From contig NC_083388.1 of the NCBI RefSeq assembly GCF_031755915.1, positions 5,091,501 through 5,155,500 of the forward strand: DNA of 64,000 nt. The letters run 5' to 3'. Shown here piece after piece: positions 1-10,278 of the stretch (within the stretch, counting starts at the first letter, position 1; every line of letters begins with the position of its first letter). Position numbers and translations under genes: made by a program. The notes beneath the pieces were generated by a model. That model was not told the DNA's origin. It was given only the letters and a program-made list of their open reading frames with translations, and did no database searches. Source of the stretch: Ziziphus jujuba (lineage: Eukaryota; Streptophyta; Magnoliopsida; Rosales; Rhamnaceae).

Positions 1-1113
1 TAAACCCGTATTATATTAGCCCGGATCTTAATTAAGTTCAAGTTCTAATGGAATGGACCTCAACCCCTAACCAACCTGTGGTTAGAAACCTTGGTATAAT
101 GTAGACGCCACAATAGGGGATGGAAAACCTATTGATAAGTCAAGCTAAAACAACCAATTCTCTAATGGTGTTTTAGGTGTTCTCAAAGAACAAAGAGATA
201 ATTAATCTCACAAGTATTTTCCTAATCAAATCAAAGTTTAAAGTTATATCATTAATGAAAAATAAGCCTTTAAATAGGCTTTGAAAGAAACAAAATAAAC
301 CCTAAAAACCCTAGGAAAAACCGGCCACACAATGAAGAAGTCTACCTTGGCCGAAACTTTCCTTTTCCTAATCTAATTTGGATTAATTAATTCCTTTATT
401 TTGAATTACGAATTAATTAATTTACAATGAAAATAATAAAATAATAACTTTCCTAATCTTATTTGTCCAGAAAATAAATAAATAGAAACTAAAAATAATG
501 GTAGTTTCCTAAAACAAAAAGTAGAATAAAATTAGGAAACTAAAATACTAGCTTTTTTTGATCAAGTTGACTTTGATCAATCTTTGACCTCTTTGAGCTT
601 CAAATCAGCTTCTAGATGCTTTTTAGGATGCCAAATAAGCTGAATATGAAGTCCCACACGTTGCCCATGCTTGGAAAAATAAGAAAAGGCTAAAACAGTA
701 AAATACAGTAAAGCCAGCAAGCAATACAGCAAATTCGGCCAAATTGTTGAGGCTGTCCGTACAAGCCCTTTTTGATTGCATTTGAGGCTGATTTAACTTG
801 ATTCCATGACCTCTTAGGCATATGTATTGAACCCATAAAGCATTGGAACCATTTCATGCTTCCCGAACTCCAAAAATGTATCAAAACCGTCACCCGGGTC
901 CGTATCGGCTTCCACCACTTGGATGCTTCGAATAGGCTTTGTATCTTCAAGTATGAACAAGCTCTGTTGAGATTGATTAACCTCTGTATAAATACTCCCA
1001 TTTTGCCCTTAAATCTCTTAATTTGAGCTCTTTTGATTGGCCTAGTCTTCATCCGTGTCAAGTCAGCACCCCAGCGGGTTATCGGTTGAGCGGCCTCGGG
1101 CGGAATCACATCA
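1..1113 (-). mobile_element. Inverted 3'-terminal arm of gypsy element 1 (pol tail plus LTR-like end)
   Basis: Read on the minus strand, this arm matches about 5664-6755 on the plus strand, in the same order: the end of pol, a pyrimidine/purine-mixed 3' untranslated part, then LTR-like sequence with TATTTAAAGG and a region that reads like the tail at 6481-6755. The non-coding parts look about nine-tenths identical by eye; the coding tail is more divergent. Base 1 corresponds to about 6755, so the arm probably continues outside the window. The switch from minus-strand tail to plus-strand gag is abrupt at about 1113/1114. The arm is either a second family member in opposite orientation or the product of self-integration. 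The homology is clear; the mechanism is inferred. Confidence 0.75.
814..1113 (-). pseudogene. C-terminal tail of a gypsy pol (fragment)
   Basis: Minus-strand translation contains PITRWGADLTRM and KRAQIKRFKGKMGVFIQ, matching the [12 protein letters not shown] and [16 protein letters not shown] segment at the end of the plus-strand pol (about 5690-5800). The last part is out of frame: another frame restores a match to the plus-strand C-terminal YGFN segment and ends at a stop at 814-816, so one indel lies in the tail. Only the region after the integrase core is present, with no catalytic domain. It is non-functional and serves to orient the inverted arm. Confidence 0.6.
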
Positions 1114-2218
1114 AAGGTCGAGGACGAGGAGGGCATGAGAGACCGAGTGAGGAATTTGAGGAGGAGAATTTCGGTGGAGACTTTGAGGAAGGCATGGACA
1201 AAACATATGCTGTCCAAGAGAGAGTTGGCCATGGAAGGTATAGGAGGGAAGAAATAGATGACAATCTTAGCAATATCAAGATCAACATCCCACCATTCAT
1301 GGGAAAAAGTGATCCCGAGGCATATTTGGAGTGGAAAGAAAAGATGGAGATGATATTTGACTGCCATAATTATTCGGAGCGTAAGAAGGTGAAGTTGGCA
1401 GCAATGGAGTTTGGCCATTATGCACTCCAATGGTGGAAAAATGAGCAAGGCACCCGGAGGAGAGTTGGTGATGACTTGATCACAACATGGCGACAAATGA
1501 AAGGAGCCATGAGAAAGCAGTTTGTGCCATCACATTACCATAGGTTGCTGCATCAAAGGCTTCAATCTTTGTCTCAAGGAAGTAGGTCTATGGAGGATTA
1601 TTACAAAGAGATGGAGATGCTCATGATGAGGCTGAATATGAATAAGGATAGGGAGGCAACAATGCCGAGATTTCTTGGTTGTTTGAACCGTGACATTGCC
1701 ACCAGCTTGAATTGCAACAATACTTGGAGTTGAAGGAGATGTTGCATGTAGCCATTAAGCTTGAGCACCAATTCAAGAGGAGGGGTGTAGGATCACAGCT
1801 TGGAGGTGTTTCCAGCAGTGGGAGAATCAATTTAAGTGGCTGGAGAAACAATTCAGCTAATGAAATCAAACCCAAACCGAAAGCTGGAGAAGAAAGTACC
1901 AACCGATCAAAAAGGGAGGCCCAGACCGAATCTGTCCAAGCACTTAGAGGTGAGATAAAATCTGATCCTAAACCTCAAAAATCCAGAGAAATAATTTGTT
2001 TTAAGTGCCAAGGAAGAGGACACATAGCCAGCCAATGCCCAAATAGAAGAATCATGGTATTAAAGGGTGATGGTGAGTTGGAATCTGCAAGTGAAGAAAG
2101 CGAAGCTGAAATCGAGCAAGAGGAGGAATGTAATGATGATGAAGCCGAACCAGTAGACACATCTAATGTCGAGTTGAGCTTGGGTTTCATGGAGAGTACT
2201 TGCTATCTACAAAGATGA
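1114..2218 (+). pseudogene. gag: gag of gypsy element 1 (capsid plus zinc knuckle)
   Basis: Gag packages element RNA into virus-like particles. The capsid-like part (about 1270-1700) includes IPPFMGKSDPEAYLEWKEKM and HYALQWWKN, typical of the plant retrotransposon gag domain. A frame change near 1700 moves the reading frame; the next frame (1712-2218) carries the CCHC zinc knuckle CFKCQGRGHIASQC at about 1999-2040, followed by an acidic stretch. The first in-frame start at 1023 lies inside the inverted arm, so the true start is probably lost. The frame ends at a stop at 2216-2218 before the protease. It is a pseudogene because of the frameshift. Confidence 0.8.
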
Positions 2219-2282
2219 AGAGTAGATACAAAGAGAAAACATCTTCCACACTCGCTGCGAAATATAAGGTAAGATTTGTAGC

Positions 2283-2996
2283 ATGATTATAGATAGTGGG
2301 AGTTGTACCAACGTGATAAGTAATCGTGTAGTTGATAAATTAGGCTTGATAACAATTAAACATCCAGAACCCTATAGGTTACAATGGTTAAATGATAGTG
2401 GTGAGATGAGGGTAAATAAGCAAGCCAAAGTTAAATTTAATATAGGTAGGTATGAGGATGTTGTCTTGTGTGACATTGTACCAATGCATGCCGGACATAT
2501 TTTACTAGGTAGACCATGGCAATTTGACAAAGATGCTACTCATTTTGGTCGAGAAAATAGTGTTGTTTTTAGGTTTAAAGGGAAGAAAATCAAGCTGGAG
2601 CCATTGACTCCCAAGGAGGTCTACAAAGATGAACTACAAATGCAACAAAGGAGGGAGGCCGAAAACCTTAAGGAGAAAACAAGTATGGCACCAACGGCTT
2701 CACCATCGTTTCAAGAAGGTGAGATTGAGGTTGCTGATCAAGGTAAGCTTTCTAAAACCCAGATCGAGTGGAAAAACCAAGAGAAAGCCGAGAGGGGAGT
2801 GAGAAAAGAGAGCAAACCCGAGCGCACCAACAATCTGGAAATTTCTGCCAATGAGAGCCAAACCGAGGGAAGGAAAAGAAAAGAAAGAAAAGAGAGGAAA
2901 AACCAGAATTTTTATTTGCGTTTTGGGGATATTAATAAGGCTATTGAATGTACAAAACCCTTGCTGGTCATGATATATAAAAGAAAACTATTTTAA
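2283..2996 (+). pseudogene. Aspartic protease region of gypsy element 1
   Basis: The frame opens with MIIDSGSCTNVIS, the D-S-G active-site signature of retroviral-type aspartic proteases (Asp codon 2292-2294), and continues with HILLGRPWQFD, the usual second protease segment. The rest (about 2600-2930) is a charged Lys/Glu-rich linker towards RT. The family role is to cut the Gag-Pol polyprotein. The active-site triplet is intact, but the frame is separated from gag by a stop and frame change (2216-2282) and from RT by a shift in an A-rich run near 2985-2990. Confidence 0.75.
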
Positions 2997-3963
2997 TGAT
3001 CAAACTAACTTTGAAGAACTTGAATTGCCAAGTTCAATGATTTCTCTTTTGAAGGAATTTGGAGATGTTTTTCCAAATGAGATTCCAAGTGGACTACCAC
3101 CTATTCGAGGGATAAAACATCAAATTGACTTTGTCCCAGGAGCTGCCATACCAAATAGACCAGCATATAGATGCAATCCTGAAGAAACAAAGGAGCTGCA
3201 AAAACAAGTAAGTGACTTGCTTGACAAAGGATACATTCGTGAGAGTTTAAGTCTATATGCTGTTCCTGTTTTGTTGGTACCTAAAAAGGATGGTTCTTGG
3301 AGAATGTGTGTTGATTGTAGGGCTATAAATAACATCACTATTAAATATAGACATCCTATTCCTAGATTAGATGATATGCTTGATGAGTTGCATGGTGCTT
3401 ACATGTTTACTAAAATTGATCTTAGGAGTGGTTATCATCAAATTAGAATGAAAGAAGATGATGAATGGAAAACAGTATTTAAAACTAAATATGGGATGTA
3501 TGAATGGTTAGTTATGCCTTTTGGATTATCTAATGCACCTAGTACTTTTATGAGGCTTATGAATCATGTAATGCGTCCATTTATTGGTAAATTTGTGGTT
3601 GTTTATTTTCATAATATTTTGGTGTATAGCCAAAACTTGGATGAGCATGTGGATCAACTTAGGAAAGTTTTGCAAGTTCTTAGAAAGGAAAGATTGTTTG
3701 CTAACATGAACAAGTGTGATTTTTGCAAAGATGAGCTTGTTTTTCTAAGATTTGTAGTAAGTGCTGCAGGAATCAAAGTGGATCAAGCAATCAAAGAGTG
3801 GCCGGTTCCTACAACAATCACCCAAGTGAGGAGTTTCCATGGCTTGGCAATTTTTTATAGAAGATTTGTCAAGGATTTTAGCACCATAGCTGCACCTTTT
3901 AATGAAGTTGTCAAGAAGAATGTTGGCTTTAAATGGGGGGAAGCACAAGAAAAAATCTTTTAA
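2988..3963 (+). pseudogene. Reverse transcriptase of gypsy element 1, active site lost
   Basis: This is a Ty3/gypsy RT domain: [60 protein letters not shown] and the YxDD-position motif. The catalytic pair is replaced: the sequence reads YFHN (codons 3604-3615), so both metal-binding aspartates (now His 3610-3612 and Asn 3613-3615) are gone. This RT cannot be active by family knowledge. The open frame runs upstream to about 2988 without a stop, and ends at 3961-3963 because of an indel in the A-rich run near 3950; RNase H continues in another frame. Confidence 0.85.
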
Positions 3964-4380
3964 TTTGTTGAAAGAAAAATTGTGTAATGCACCTTTATTA
4001 GTTTTGCCAAATTTTTCTAAAACTTTTAAAATTGAGTGTGATGCTTTGGGTGTAGGTATTGGAGCTGTCTTAATGCAAGAAGGAAGACCCATAGCCTACT
4101 TTAGTGAAAAATTAAATGGCACTGCACTAAACTACCCGACATATGACAAGGAGATGTATGCTTTGGTGAGGGCTTCGGAGATGGGGTAGCATTATCTCAT
4201 GCCAAAGGAGTTTGTGATTCATATGGATCATGAGTCTTTGAAGAATATTAAGGGTCAAGGAAAGCTCAACCAAAGGCATGCCAAGTGGATTGAATTTATT
4301 GAACCCTTCTCATATGTGATCCGCTACAAAAAAGGTAAGGAAAATGTGGTTGTCGATACATTATTGCGAAGGTATCTACT
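3955..4380 (+). pseudogene. RNase H domain of gypsy element 1
   Basis: After the frame change near 3955 the sequence reads [17 protein letters not shown], then [18 protein letters not shown] (first RNase H Asp region), [27 protein letters not shown] (Glu region), and after an in-frame TAG at 4187-4189 continues [19 protein letters not shown] (Asp region) and [13 protein letters not shown]. The usual ADALSRR-type end is altered to VDTLLRR. The stop fits a CAG-to-TAG change (C to T). In the family, RNase H degrades the RNA strand of the RNA-DNA hybrid. Here the gene is interrupted. Confidence 0.75.
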
Positions 4381-5962
4381 CTTGTCTACCTTAGATGCTG
4401 GATTGCTTGGATTTGAACAATTGAAAGAACTTTATGAGCATGATAGTGACTTTGGAGAAATTTTTAGAACCTGTTTGAAACATGGATTTAATAAATTTTA
4501 CATGTTTGAGGGGTATTTGTTTAAGGAAAACAAACTTTGTGTGCCTAATTGTAGCATTAGGGAATTATTGGTTTGGGAAGAACATGGGGGTGGTTTAATG
4601 GGTCATTTTGGTGTTTTTAAAACTTTATCCTTACTGCAAGAACATTTTTATTGGACTAACATGAGAAGAGATGTTGAGAGAATTTGTGAAAGATGTTTGG
4701 AGTGCCGAAAAACAAAATCAACATTGAAGCCGCATGGATTGTACAAGCCTTTGCCGATTCCTATCTATCCTTAGGTAGATTTGTCTATGGATTTTATTCT
4801 TGTTTTGCCTAGGTCAAGGACAGGTAAGGATTCAATATTTGTTGTAGTAGATAGGTTTTCTAAGATGGCACATTTTATTGCATGTAATAACACTGATGAT
4901 GCATCCAATGTTGCTAATTTATTTTTCAAGGAAATTGTGAGATTGCATGGAATGCCAAGAACTATTGTTTCGAATAGGGATGCTAAGTTCTTAAGTTATT
5001 TTTGGAAAACTTTGTGGGCTAAGTTAGGTACTAAGCTTTCATTTTCAACTACTTGCCACCCACAAACAGGTGGGCAAACCAAAGTTGTGAATAGAACCTT
5101 GTCCTCTTTGTTACGTGCTTTAATTCGTAGAAATTTGAGAACTTGGGAAGAATATTTGCCACATGTTGAATTTGCTTATAATAAGACTTTACATTCAGCT
5201 ACTAAATATACACCATTTGAAATTGTTTATGATTTTAATCCTTTGACTCCATTATATCTAACACCTTTACCTTTGAGTGAGCGTGCTAATCTAGACGGAA
5301 AACAACAAGCTGATTTTGTAAAACAGATTCATGAGAAGACAAAGGCAAATATTGGGAGGAGGACCGAGCAATATGCAAAGGTGACTAAACAAGGCCGAAA
5401 ACCAATGGTCTTTGAACTTGGAGACTGGGTGTGGCTGCATTTGAGGAAAGAAAGATTTCCCGAACAAAGGAAATCAAGACTCATGCCGAGGGGTGATGGA
5501 CCTTTTCAAGTTTTGGAGAGGATAAACGACAATGCCTACAAACTTGATCTACCCGGTGAGTATAATGTTAGTGCCACCTTTAATGTTGCTGATTTGTCTC
5601 CTTTTACTGCAGGTGATGACTTTGATTTGAGAGCAAATCCTTTTCAAGAGGAAGGGAATGATGTGAATCCGCCCGAGATCGTTCAACCGACAACCCGCTG
5701 GGGTATTGATCCAATACAGATGAAGGTGGGGCTGATCACTAGAGCCCAAGCCAAGAAGTTCAAGGACAATCTTGCTGTCTTTATCCAAGGAATAATTCAT
5801 AATCAAGAGGGGTTGTCCATATCTAAAGAACCAATGCCTGTTCTACTCATACAAGCAATAGAAGCCAAAACGGGCCCGGGTGATGTTTTTAGTGCCAATA
5901 TGGAGGTCGGGTTGTATGAATTGGATCCCCATTATTATGGGTTCAATTCATGTGATGGATGA
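4381..5962 (+). pseudogene. Integrase and C-terminal tail of gypsy element 1
   Basis: The HHCC zinc region lies at about 4580-4720 ([10 protein letters not shown] ... CERCLECRK). The catalytic core follows an in-frame TAG at 4772-4774 (fits TGG to TAG): [17 protein letters not shown] with the first Asp kept, then SNRD at 4970-4981 where the second catalytic Asp is Asn (AAT 4973-4975), then [10 protein letters not shown] where the catalytic Glu is Lys (AAA 5081-5083). Both fit G-to-A changes. The tail holds the [15 protein letters not shown] segment (about 5415-5465) and [12 protein letters not shown] (about 5690). No clear chromodomain is seen. The final frame (4781-5962) is otherwise open, with its stop at 5960-5962. 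Confidence 0.82.
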
Positions 5963-6767
5963 GTCATAGAAACCAGCCAAATCATCTTCAAAGCAGAAAA
6001 ACATAGTGGTTTGCGCACAAGGGGAAGAAAGGCCGATATTTGCCGTATTCTTTGTTGGCTTTACTATCTTTTACTGTATTAGCATTTTCTCATATTTCTA
6101 AGCAAGGGAATCATGAGGAACTTCATAATAAGCTAATTTGGCATTCCACAAAGACTATTGAAGCTGATTTGGAGTCCAATTAGGTCAAAGAAGGGTCATT
6201 ATCAACCTAGCCGAAAATTACCATTTTGAGTTTCCTAATTTGTTTTTACTTTTTCTTTTAGGAAACTATCTTTAATTTTGGATTTGTATTGTTTTATTTA
6301 TTGAACAAATAAGTTTAGGAAAGTTTTTATTTTATTATTTTGTTTGTAAATTAATTAATTCCTAATTGAAAATAAGGGAATTAATTAATTAGATTAGGAA
6401 AAGGAAAGATTCGGTCAAGCTAGAACTCTTCATTGTGTGGCCGGTTTTTCCTAGGGTTTTAGAGTTTATTTTTTTTCTTTCAAAGCCTATTTAAAGGCTT
6501 ATTTTCAATAAGGATACAACCTTGATTTGATTGAGAAAATACTTGTGAGATTAATTATCTCATTGTTCTTTGAGAACACATAAAACACCATTAGAGAATT
6601 GGTTGTTTTAGCTTGACTTATCAATAGGTTTTCCATCCCTTATTGTGGCATCTACATTATACCAAGGTTTCTAACCACAAGTTGGTTAGGGGTTGAGGTC
6701 AATTCCATTAGAACTTGAACTTAATTAAGATCCAGGCTAATATAGTACGAGTTTAGGAGCAAGTCAT
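5963..6767 (+). repeat. 3' non-coding end / LTR-like region of gypsy element 1
   Basis: The region follows the pol stop. A purine-rich stretch (AAGGGGAAGAAAGG, about 6019-6032) could be the polypurine tract; the exact LTR start was not fixed. TATTTAAAGG at about 6488-6497 is the best TATA-like box. The sequence pairs with 1-~800 in inverted orientation. It ends near 6755-6767, where TRIM-like internal sequence begins, so no 5' LTR mate or target duplication can be shown. Confidence 0.5.
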
Positions 6768-6868
6768 CCTAGGTTCATATCAAGTACCCAGATCGGTGTG
6801 CCAGCAAGGATGTTGGGCCCCAAGAGGGGAGGATTGTGAAGTCCCACATCGGTTGGAAAGAGGAATGA
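6768..6868 (+). mobile_element. TRIM retrotransposon remnant (internal part plus start of 3' LTR)
   Basis: 6771-6834 resembles the internal region of the complete TRIM at 9028-9094 (primer-site-like remnant, GGTGTGCCAGCAAGGATG, GGGCCCCAAGAGGGGAGGAT). The LTR start TGTGAAGTCCCACATCGG lies at 6835 and breaks off after about 34 bp, where family-A LTR sequence (ATTTATAAAGGAATTG) takes over. The 5' half is missing next to gypsy element 1. Confidence 0.7.
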
Positions 6869-8286
6869 AGCATGGCTTATAACGATGATTTATAAAGGAA
6901 TTGTGGAAAATTTACCGGTTTAATTCGATGGAATAAACCCGGTGGTACTTATGAAATTTTCGAGACTTTGAAAAGGTACGAATTTTATGATTTTTACATG
7001 CACCGTACACATACTGGTGTTCTATAGATATGGATATGATTAGCACGCAGGTGGATGTGGTTAGTGCGCAGATGGGTGTGAGTAGCACATGGGTGATTTA
7101 TAGGGTTTTCCTATGGTTGCCATCGAACGAGGGCAGGCCGCCTCTCCATGGCCAGGACGCCTGTTTGCAGCGGCACGGTGGGACGCTACGCAACCATATG
7201 CCGGTTTCTCTCTTTAACCTCCTGTCTGGCGATGCTTGGGACGCTGGGTACCGTTGGCGCCACTGGTATATAGTCGGTGCATCATATAGTTTTCGCGATG
7301 TGCTTTTGATCATAAAATATTTTATAATTTTATTTAAATTAAAGTGTATTTAATAGTGCTTTATAAATTAAATTGTTTTGGTATTCTAAATTAGTTCTAT
7401 TGTTAATTATTTGGCTTTATTTTATTTATTTAAATATTTCTTGGATCATTTTTGTTAATGTAAATTTTATTATGTTTTCGTATTAACTGGTTAGAATATT
7501 TTATTCCCAACTTAATATTTGTTATTAGTCTTTTTTTTTTTAATAATTATTTTCACTAAGATTTTTGGATTATTAATTTATTGTCTTTTATTTGTAAATT
7601 ATTAATTAAATATCTTCTGGATTTTTTGGGGCATAAAATGTTGGGTTTTACGAAAATGTTTTAAAAAGGAAACTTTTCCAACTAAGTGAATTGTGAGGAT
7701 TTTAAGGGAAAATATTATTTTTTTAACTACCTATTATTTATTTACTTATTTCTTATTAATCAATTAACTAAGTTATTTACCCTTTTATTATTATTATTGT
7801 ATAGTAGATTGGGTCATTCACTAAGATGATTAGCATCTCATGTTTTTAAATTCCATTCCTTTAGGCCTAGGTTAGTCGATGTTGATCGTCTGGGAGCAAG
7901 CTCGATGTCTTGGTTTGTTGCCAAAAGTCCAAGAGGCTTTTCCTTTCCTTTCTATCTTGTATTATTTCTTTTTATCTTGTATTGTATTAAATTTCATATT
8001 CAATTATACTGATAACGCTTTGTATACTATTTGGATGATTATTTATTTGATTGTGCACTGGTTCCCTGTTAATTATTGAAGTGCTGAAATTTGTGATAAT
8101 ACTTTGTAGTAAGGTGGAAGGAATAAGGTGGTGTATATAGAAGTGTATAGTCAGTCCAGGGAAATTGTGGTAAGTGCAACCCTTAAGGGAAGTTCTGTCG
8201 GATTTTCCATTGGAGGGTCCGGTAGGGTTTTTCTAGGATTAGGATTTGTTTGGGGTCCAGTGAGGGATCTTAAATGGGTCCTCACA
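6869..8286 (+). repeat. Family-A LTR, 3' portion (truncated 5')
   Basis: Shares in order the landmarks of the complete LTR at 10239-13119: the GATGCACC.TACTGGTGTTCT segment, repeated TTAGCRCGCAGGTGG motifs (7040-7090), the GC-rich block (7110-7290), the fuller AT-rich part, the hairpin-like AAGATGATTAGCATCTC (about 7822), TGCACTGG (8055), and the terminal box ending GGGTCCTCACA at 8286 (usual end GGTCCTGACA). Nothing coding is seen. It abuts a short inverted segment. Confidence 0.7.
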
Positions 8287-8413
8287 GTGGGAAAAGGTGG
8301 GCAATGCAACTGGAAACTCGCCGAATAATTGATTTTTCGATGAGCCGCCATGGTCACCGGAACCCGTCACTGCCGGTGGTGCGTCTGGTGGCCATTGGTC
8401 GTGATTTTTGGAC
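8287..8413 (-). repeat. Short inverted family-A LTR segment
   Basis: GGTGGGCAATGCAACTGG and the following bases match, as reverse complement, the segment of LTR G at about 41720-41850 (GTTGCATTGCCCATCC and the TGGCCACCGG part). The sequence on both sides is in plus orientation. A local inversion or templated rearrangement of about 127 bp fits. Confidence 0.55.
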
Positions 8414-8862
8414 GAAATGTAAATCTGAGGATCCAAAACCCGACACCTTTCCGATGAAATTTCGGCCACCTCGGGTCCAATCTTCTGAAAGTAAGTCCAG
8501 ATCCAAAATCCTTGTTTCACAACCTTCGATTCGGTATATCACTCGTAAATTTTGATTGTCGTTTGTGTTCGCTCCCCCGATACCCATTTGGGAGTTACCT
8601 TATTAAAATATTAAAATAATTGGTTTTGTGTATTGTGGATATCTTAGGTGCACATGTGGGTAGTGAAGTTGATCCTGCAGAGGACCTCGATTGATACACG
8701 TGCTTGAGGTGAGTGACCCACCTTTAAAACTATTTTGGGGTGATTAATTATATTCATTTTGTGTTAATTTAATATTTAGAAAATATGCTCATGTGGTGGA
8801 ATTTATTTATAACTGTGGTAAATTTGTGTCCTCAATTTTAGTGATTTCCTTTTATATATATA

Positions 8863-9257
8863 TGTGAAGTCCCACATCAGTTGGAAAGGGAAACGAAACA
8901 CTCCATATAAGTGGGTGTGGATACCTTTCCCTTACGAGGCCTTTTAAAACCTTGAGGGCTAGGTTGTAAAAGGATTCCCCATGCCCAAAGAGGACAATAT
9001 CGCATGCGGGTGGTCTGGACTGTCGCAGATGGTATAAGAGCTAGACCCGGATTGGTGTGCTAGCGAGGACGCTGGGCCCCAAGGGGGGAAGGATTGTGAA
9101 GTCCCACATCGGTTGGAAAGGGGAACGAAACACTCCATATAAGTGGGTGTGGATACCTTTCCCTTGCGAGGCCTTTTAAAATCTTGAGGGATAGGTTGTA
9201 AGAGGATTCCCCAGGCCCAAAGAGGACAATATCGCATACGGATGGTCTGGGCTGTCA
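8863..9257 (+). mobile_element. Complete TRIM retrotransposon (395 bp)
   Basis: Two direct LTRs of about 165 and 163 bp (8863-9027, 9095-9257), both starting TGTGAAGTCCCACATC and carrying CCCAAAGAGGACAATATC, flank a 67-bp interior. The interior starts with a near-perfect initiator-Met primer site (9030-9041, TGGTATAAGAGC, one mismatch to the usual sequence) and ends in a purine tract (AAGGGGGGAAGGA). It has no coding capacity, as usual for TRIMs, so it depends on proteins from other elements. It sits in a TATA microsatellite, so the target duplication cannot be read. It lacks the 5S rRNA-like part known from Cassandra TRIMs. Confidence 0.9.
9030..9041 (+). promoter_or_regulatory. TRIM primer-binding site
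   Basis: TGGTATAAGAGC lies 2 bp after the first LTR and matches the initiator methionine tRNA 3' end complement (TGGTATCAGAGC) at 11 of 12 bases. Confidence 0.85.
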
Positions 9258-9460
9258 CTATATATATATATATGCCTATTGATGCTAAATGAAGGGTTGG
9301 TTTATTAAGAAATTCTTGATTATTATTATTGTGATTTAATTGAATTTATTATGCATGAGCAAGGTGTTTTTATTTAATTAATTATACTTGGATTTTAATA
9401 TTATTTTTGGGCATGATTCGTGTAACACCCCGTCCCGAGGTACAACGGAAACTTTCCAAC

Positions 9461-9560
9461 TTTGACCGAAGTTGACCGTTGACCGTTGACTTCTACTGTT
9501 GACCGTTGACCAAGGGGTCAAAAGTTGACTTTTTGACTCGGATGGAATTCTAGGTTGACT
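9461..9560 (+). promoter_or_regulatory. W-box-like TTGAC cluster in LTR of element B
   Basis: Nine TTGACC/TTGACT cores in about 100 bp plus one on the other strand (GGTCAA). TTGAC[C/T] is the established core bound by WRKY transcription factors. The function here is inferred from motif density only. Confidence 0.5.
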
Positions 9561-10278
9561 GAGGTACCGTTACGAAGTACACATTGGCACGAGTTCGTAG
9601 ACTAGTAGCATGTCAAAAATGGACCTACGGTTTGAAAGTTTTGAGCAAAACAAGATTGGGGTCCAAAGTGTCCAAGGGTGCCGGAGTTGACTTTTTTATT
9701 TATGGGGAAATGAGCTTTGACTCATACATGGTTGTAAAGTGCTCATCGATACGAGTCCGTAGACTAGTGGCATGTCCGATTTGGGCATGTGGTTTGAAAG
9801 TTATGGACCTGTAGAGTTTTTCAAATACTGTATTATTTTAATATTATTTTTAAACGTGTAACAATGTGCCACGTGTGACTTAATAAATGTGACCATGTGT
9901 CACCATGTTGAGATGCCACATGTCAACCATGCTTAATACCATATTATTTTATTATTGTTATTTTATATAATAATATTATTTTTAATATTATTTAAATTTT
10001 TTTAAATTTTTTTTCTTTTTATTTCTTTTTCTTTCTTTTTCTTTTCTTTTTTTTTCTTTTTTTCTTTTCCCCCACGTGGGAAAACACCCAGGCCCCCCAC
10101 CCGAAGCCTTCTTCTTCTTCCTCCTTCTTCTTCCTTTCCTTTCCTTCTTCCTCTTAGGCCGTCACCGTTTCTTCATTTTCGGCCACCGGACGGCCACACG
10201 CGCCTTCATTGGTGAAGCCCAGTTTCCGACGACCCTGATGTAACACCCCGTCCCAAATCGCACCGGAATCCGTGCACG

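Larger units (their letters stand above)
1114..6767 (+). mobile_element. Ty3/gypsy element 1, degenerate body and 3' end
   Basis: The domain order gag - protease - reverse transcriptase - RNase H - integrase is that of Ty3/gypsy. The RT and integrase wording (for example [37 protein letters not shown]) is that of plant chromovirus-type elements widely annotated as Ty3-gypsy subclass proteins; the exact lineage (possibly CRM-like) is uncertain. The coding part is broken by frameshifts near 1700, 2216-2282, 2990 and 3955, and by in-frame TAGs at 4187-4189 and 4772-4774. No normal 5' LTR or primer-binding site precedes gag; the inverted 3' arm sits there instead. The 3' end runs to about 6767, where a TRIM fragment begins. 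Confidence 0.85.
8414..9420 (+). repeat. Outer family-A LTR D, left segment (with nested TRIM)
   Basis: Plus-strand LTR landmarks: TTCGATTCGGTATATCAC (8527), GATACCCATTTGGGAGTTACC (8579-8600), the GTGCTTGAGGTGAGTGACCCACC box (8699-8722), then AT-rich sequence. It is interrupted by a TRIM (8863-9257) and by element B at 9421. The LTR resumes at 22083 with TTGATTTTAAATATTTCAAG, as expected from the consensus GCACGATTTGATTTTCAAAT. Confidence 0.7.

Noticed and set aside
641..650. TRIM start (GTCCCACA) in the left arm
   Set aside because: Match of about 10 bases only; the surrounding sequence is the reverse of gypsy element 1's 3' end.
8863..9257. Cassandra-type TRIM with 5S rRNA-like LTR
   Set aside because: The LTR start resembles this group, but no 5S gene-like stretch could be found in the 165-bp LTRs.
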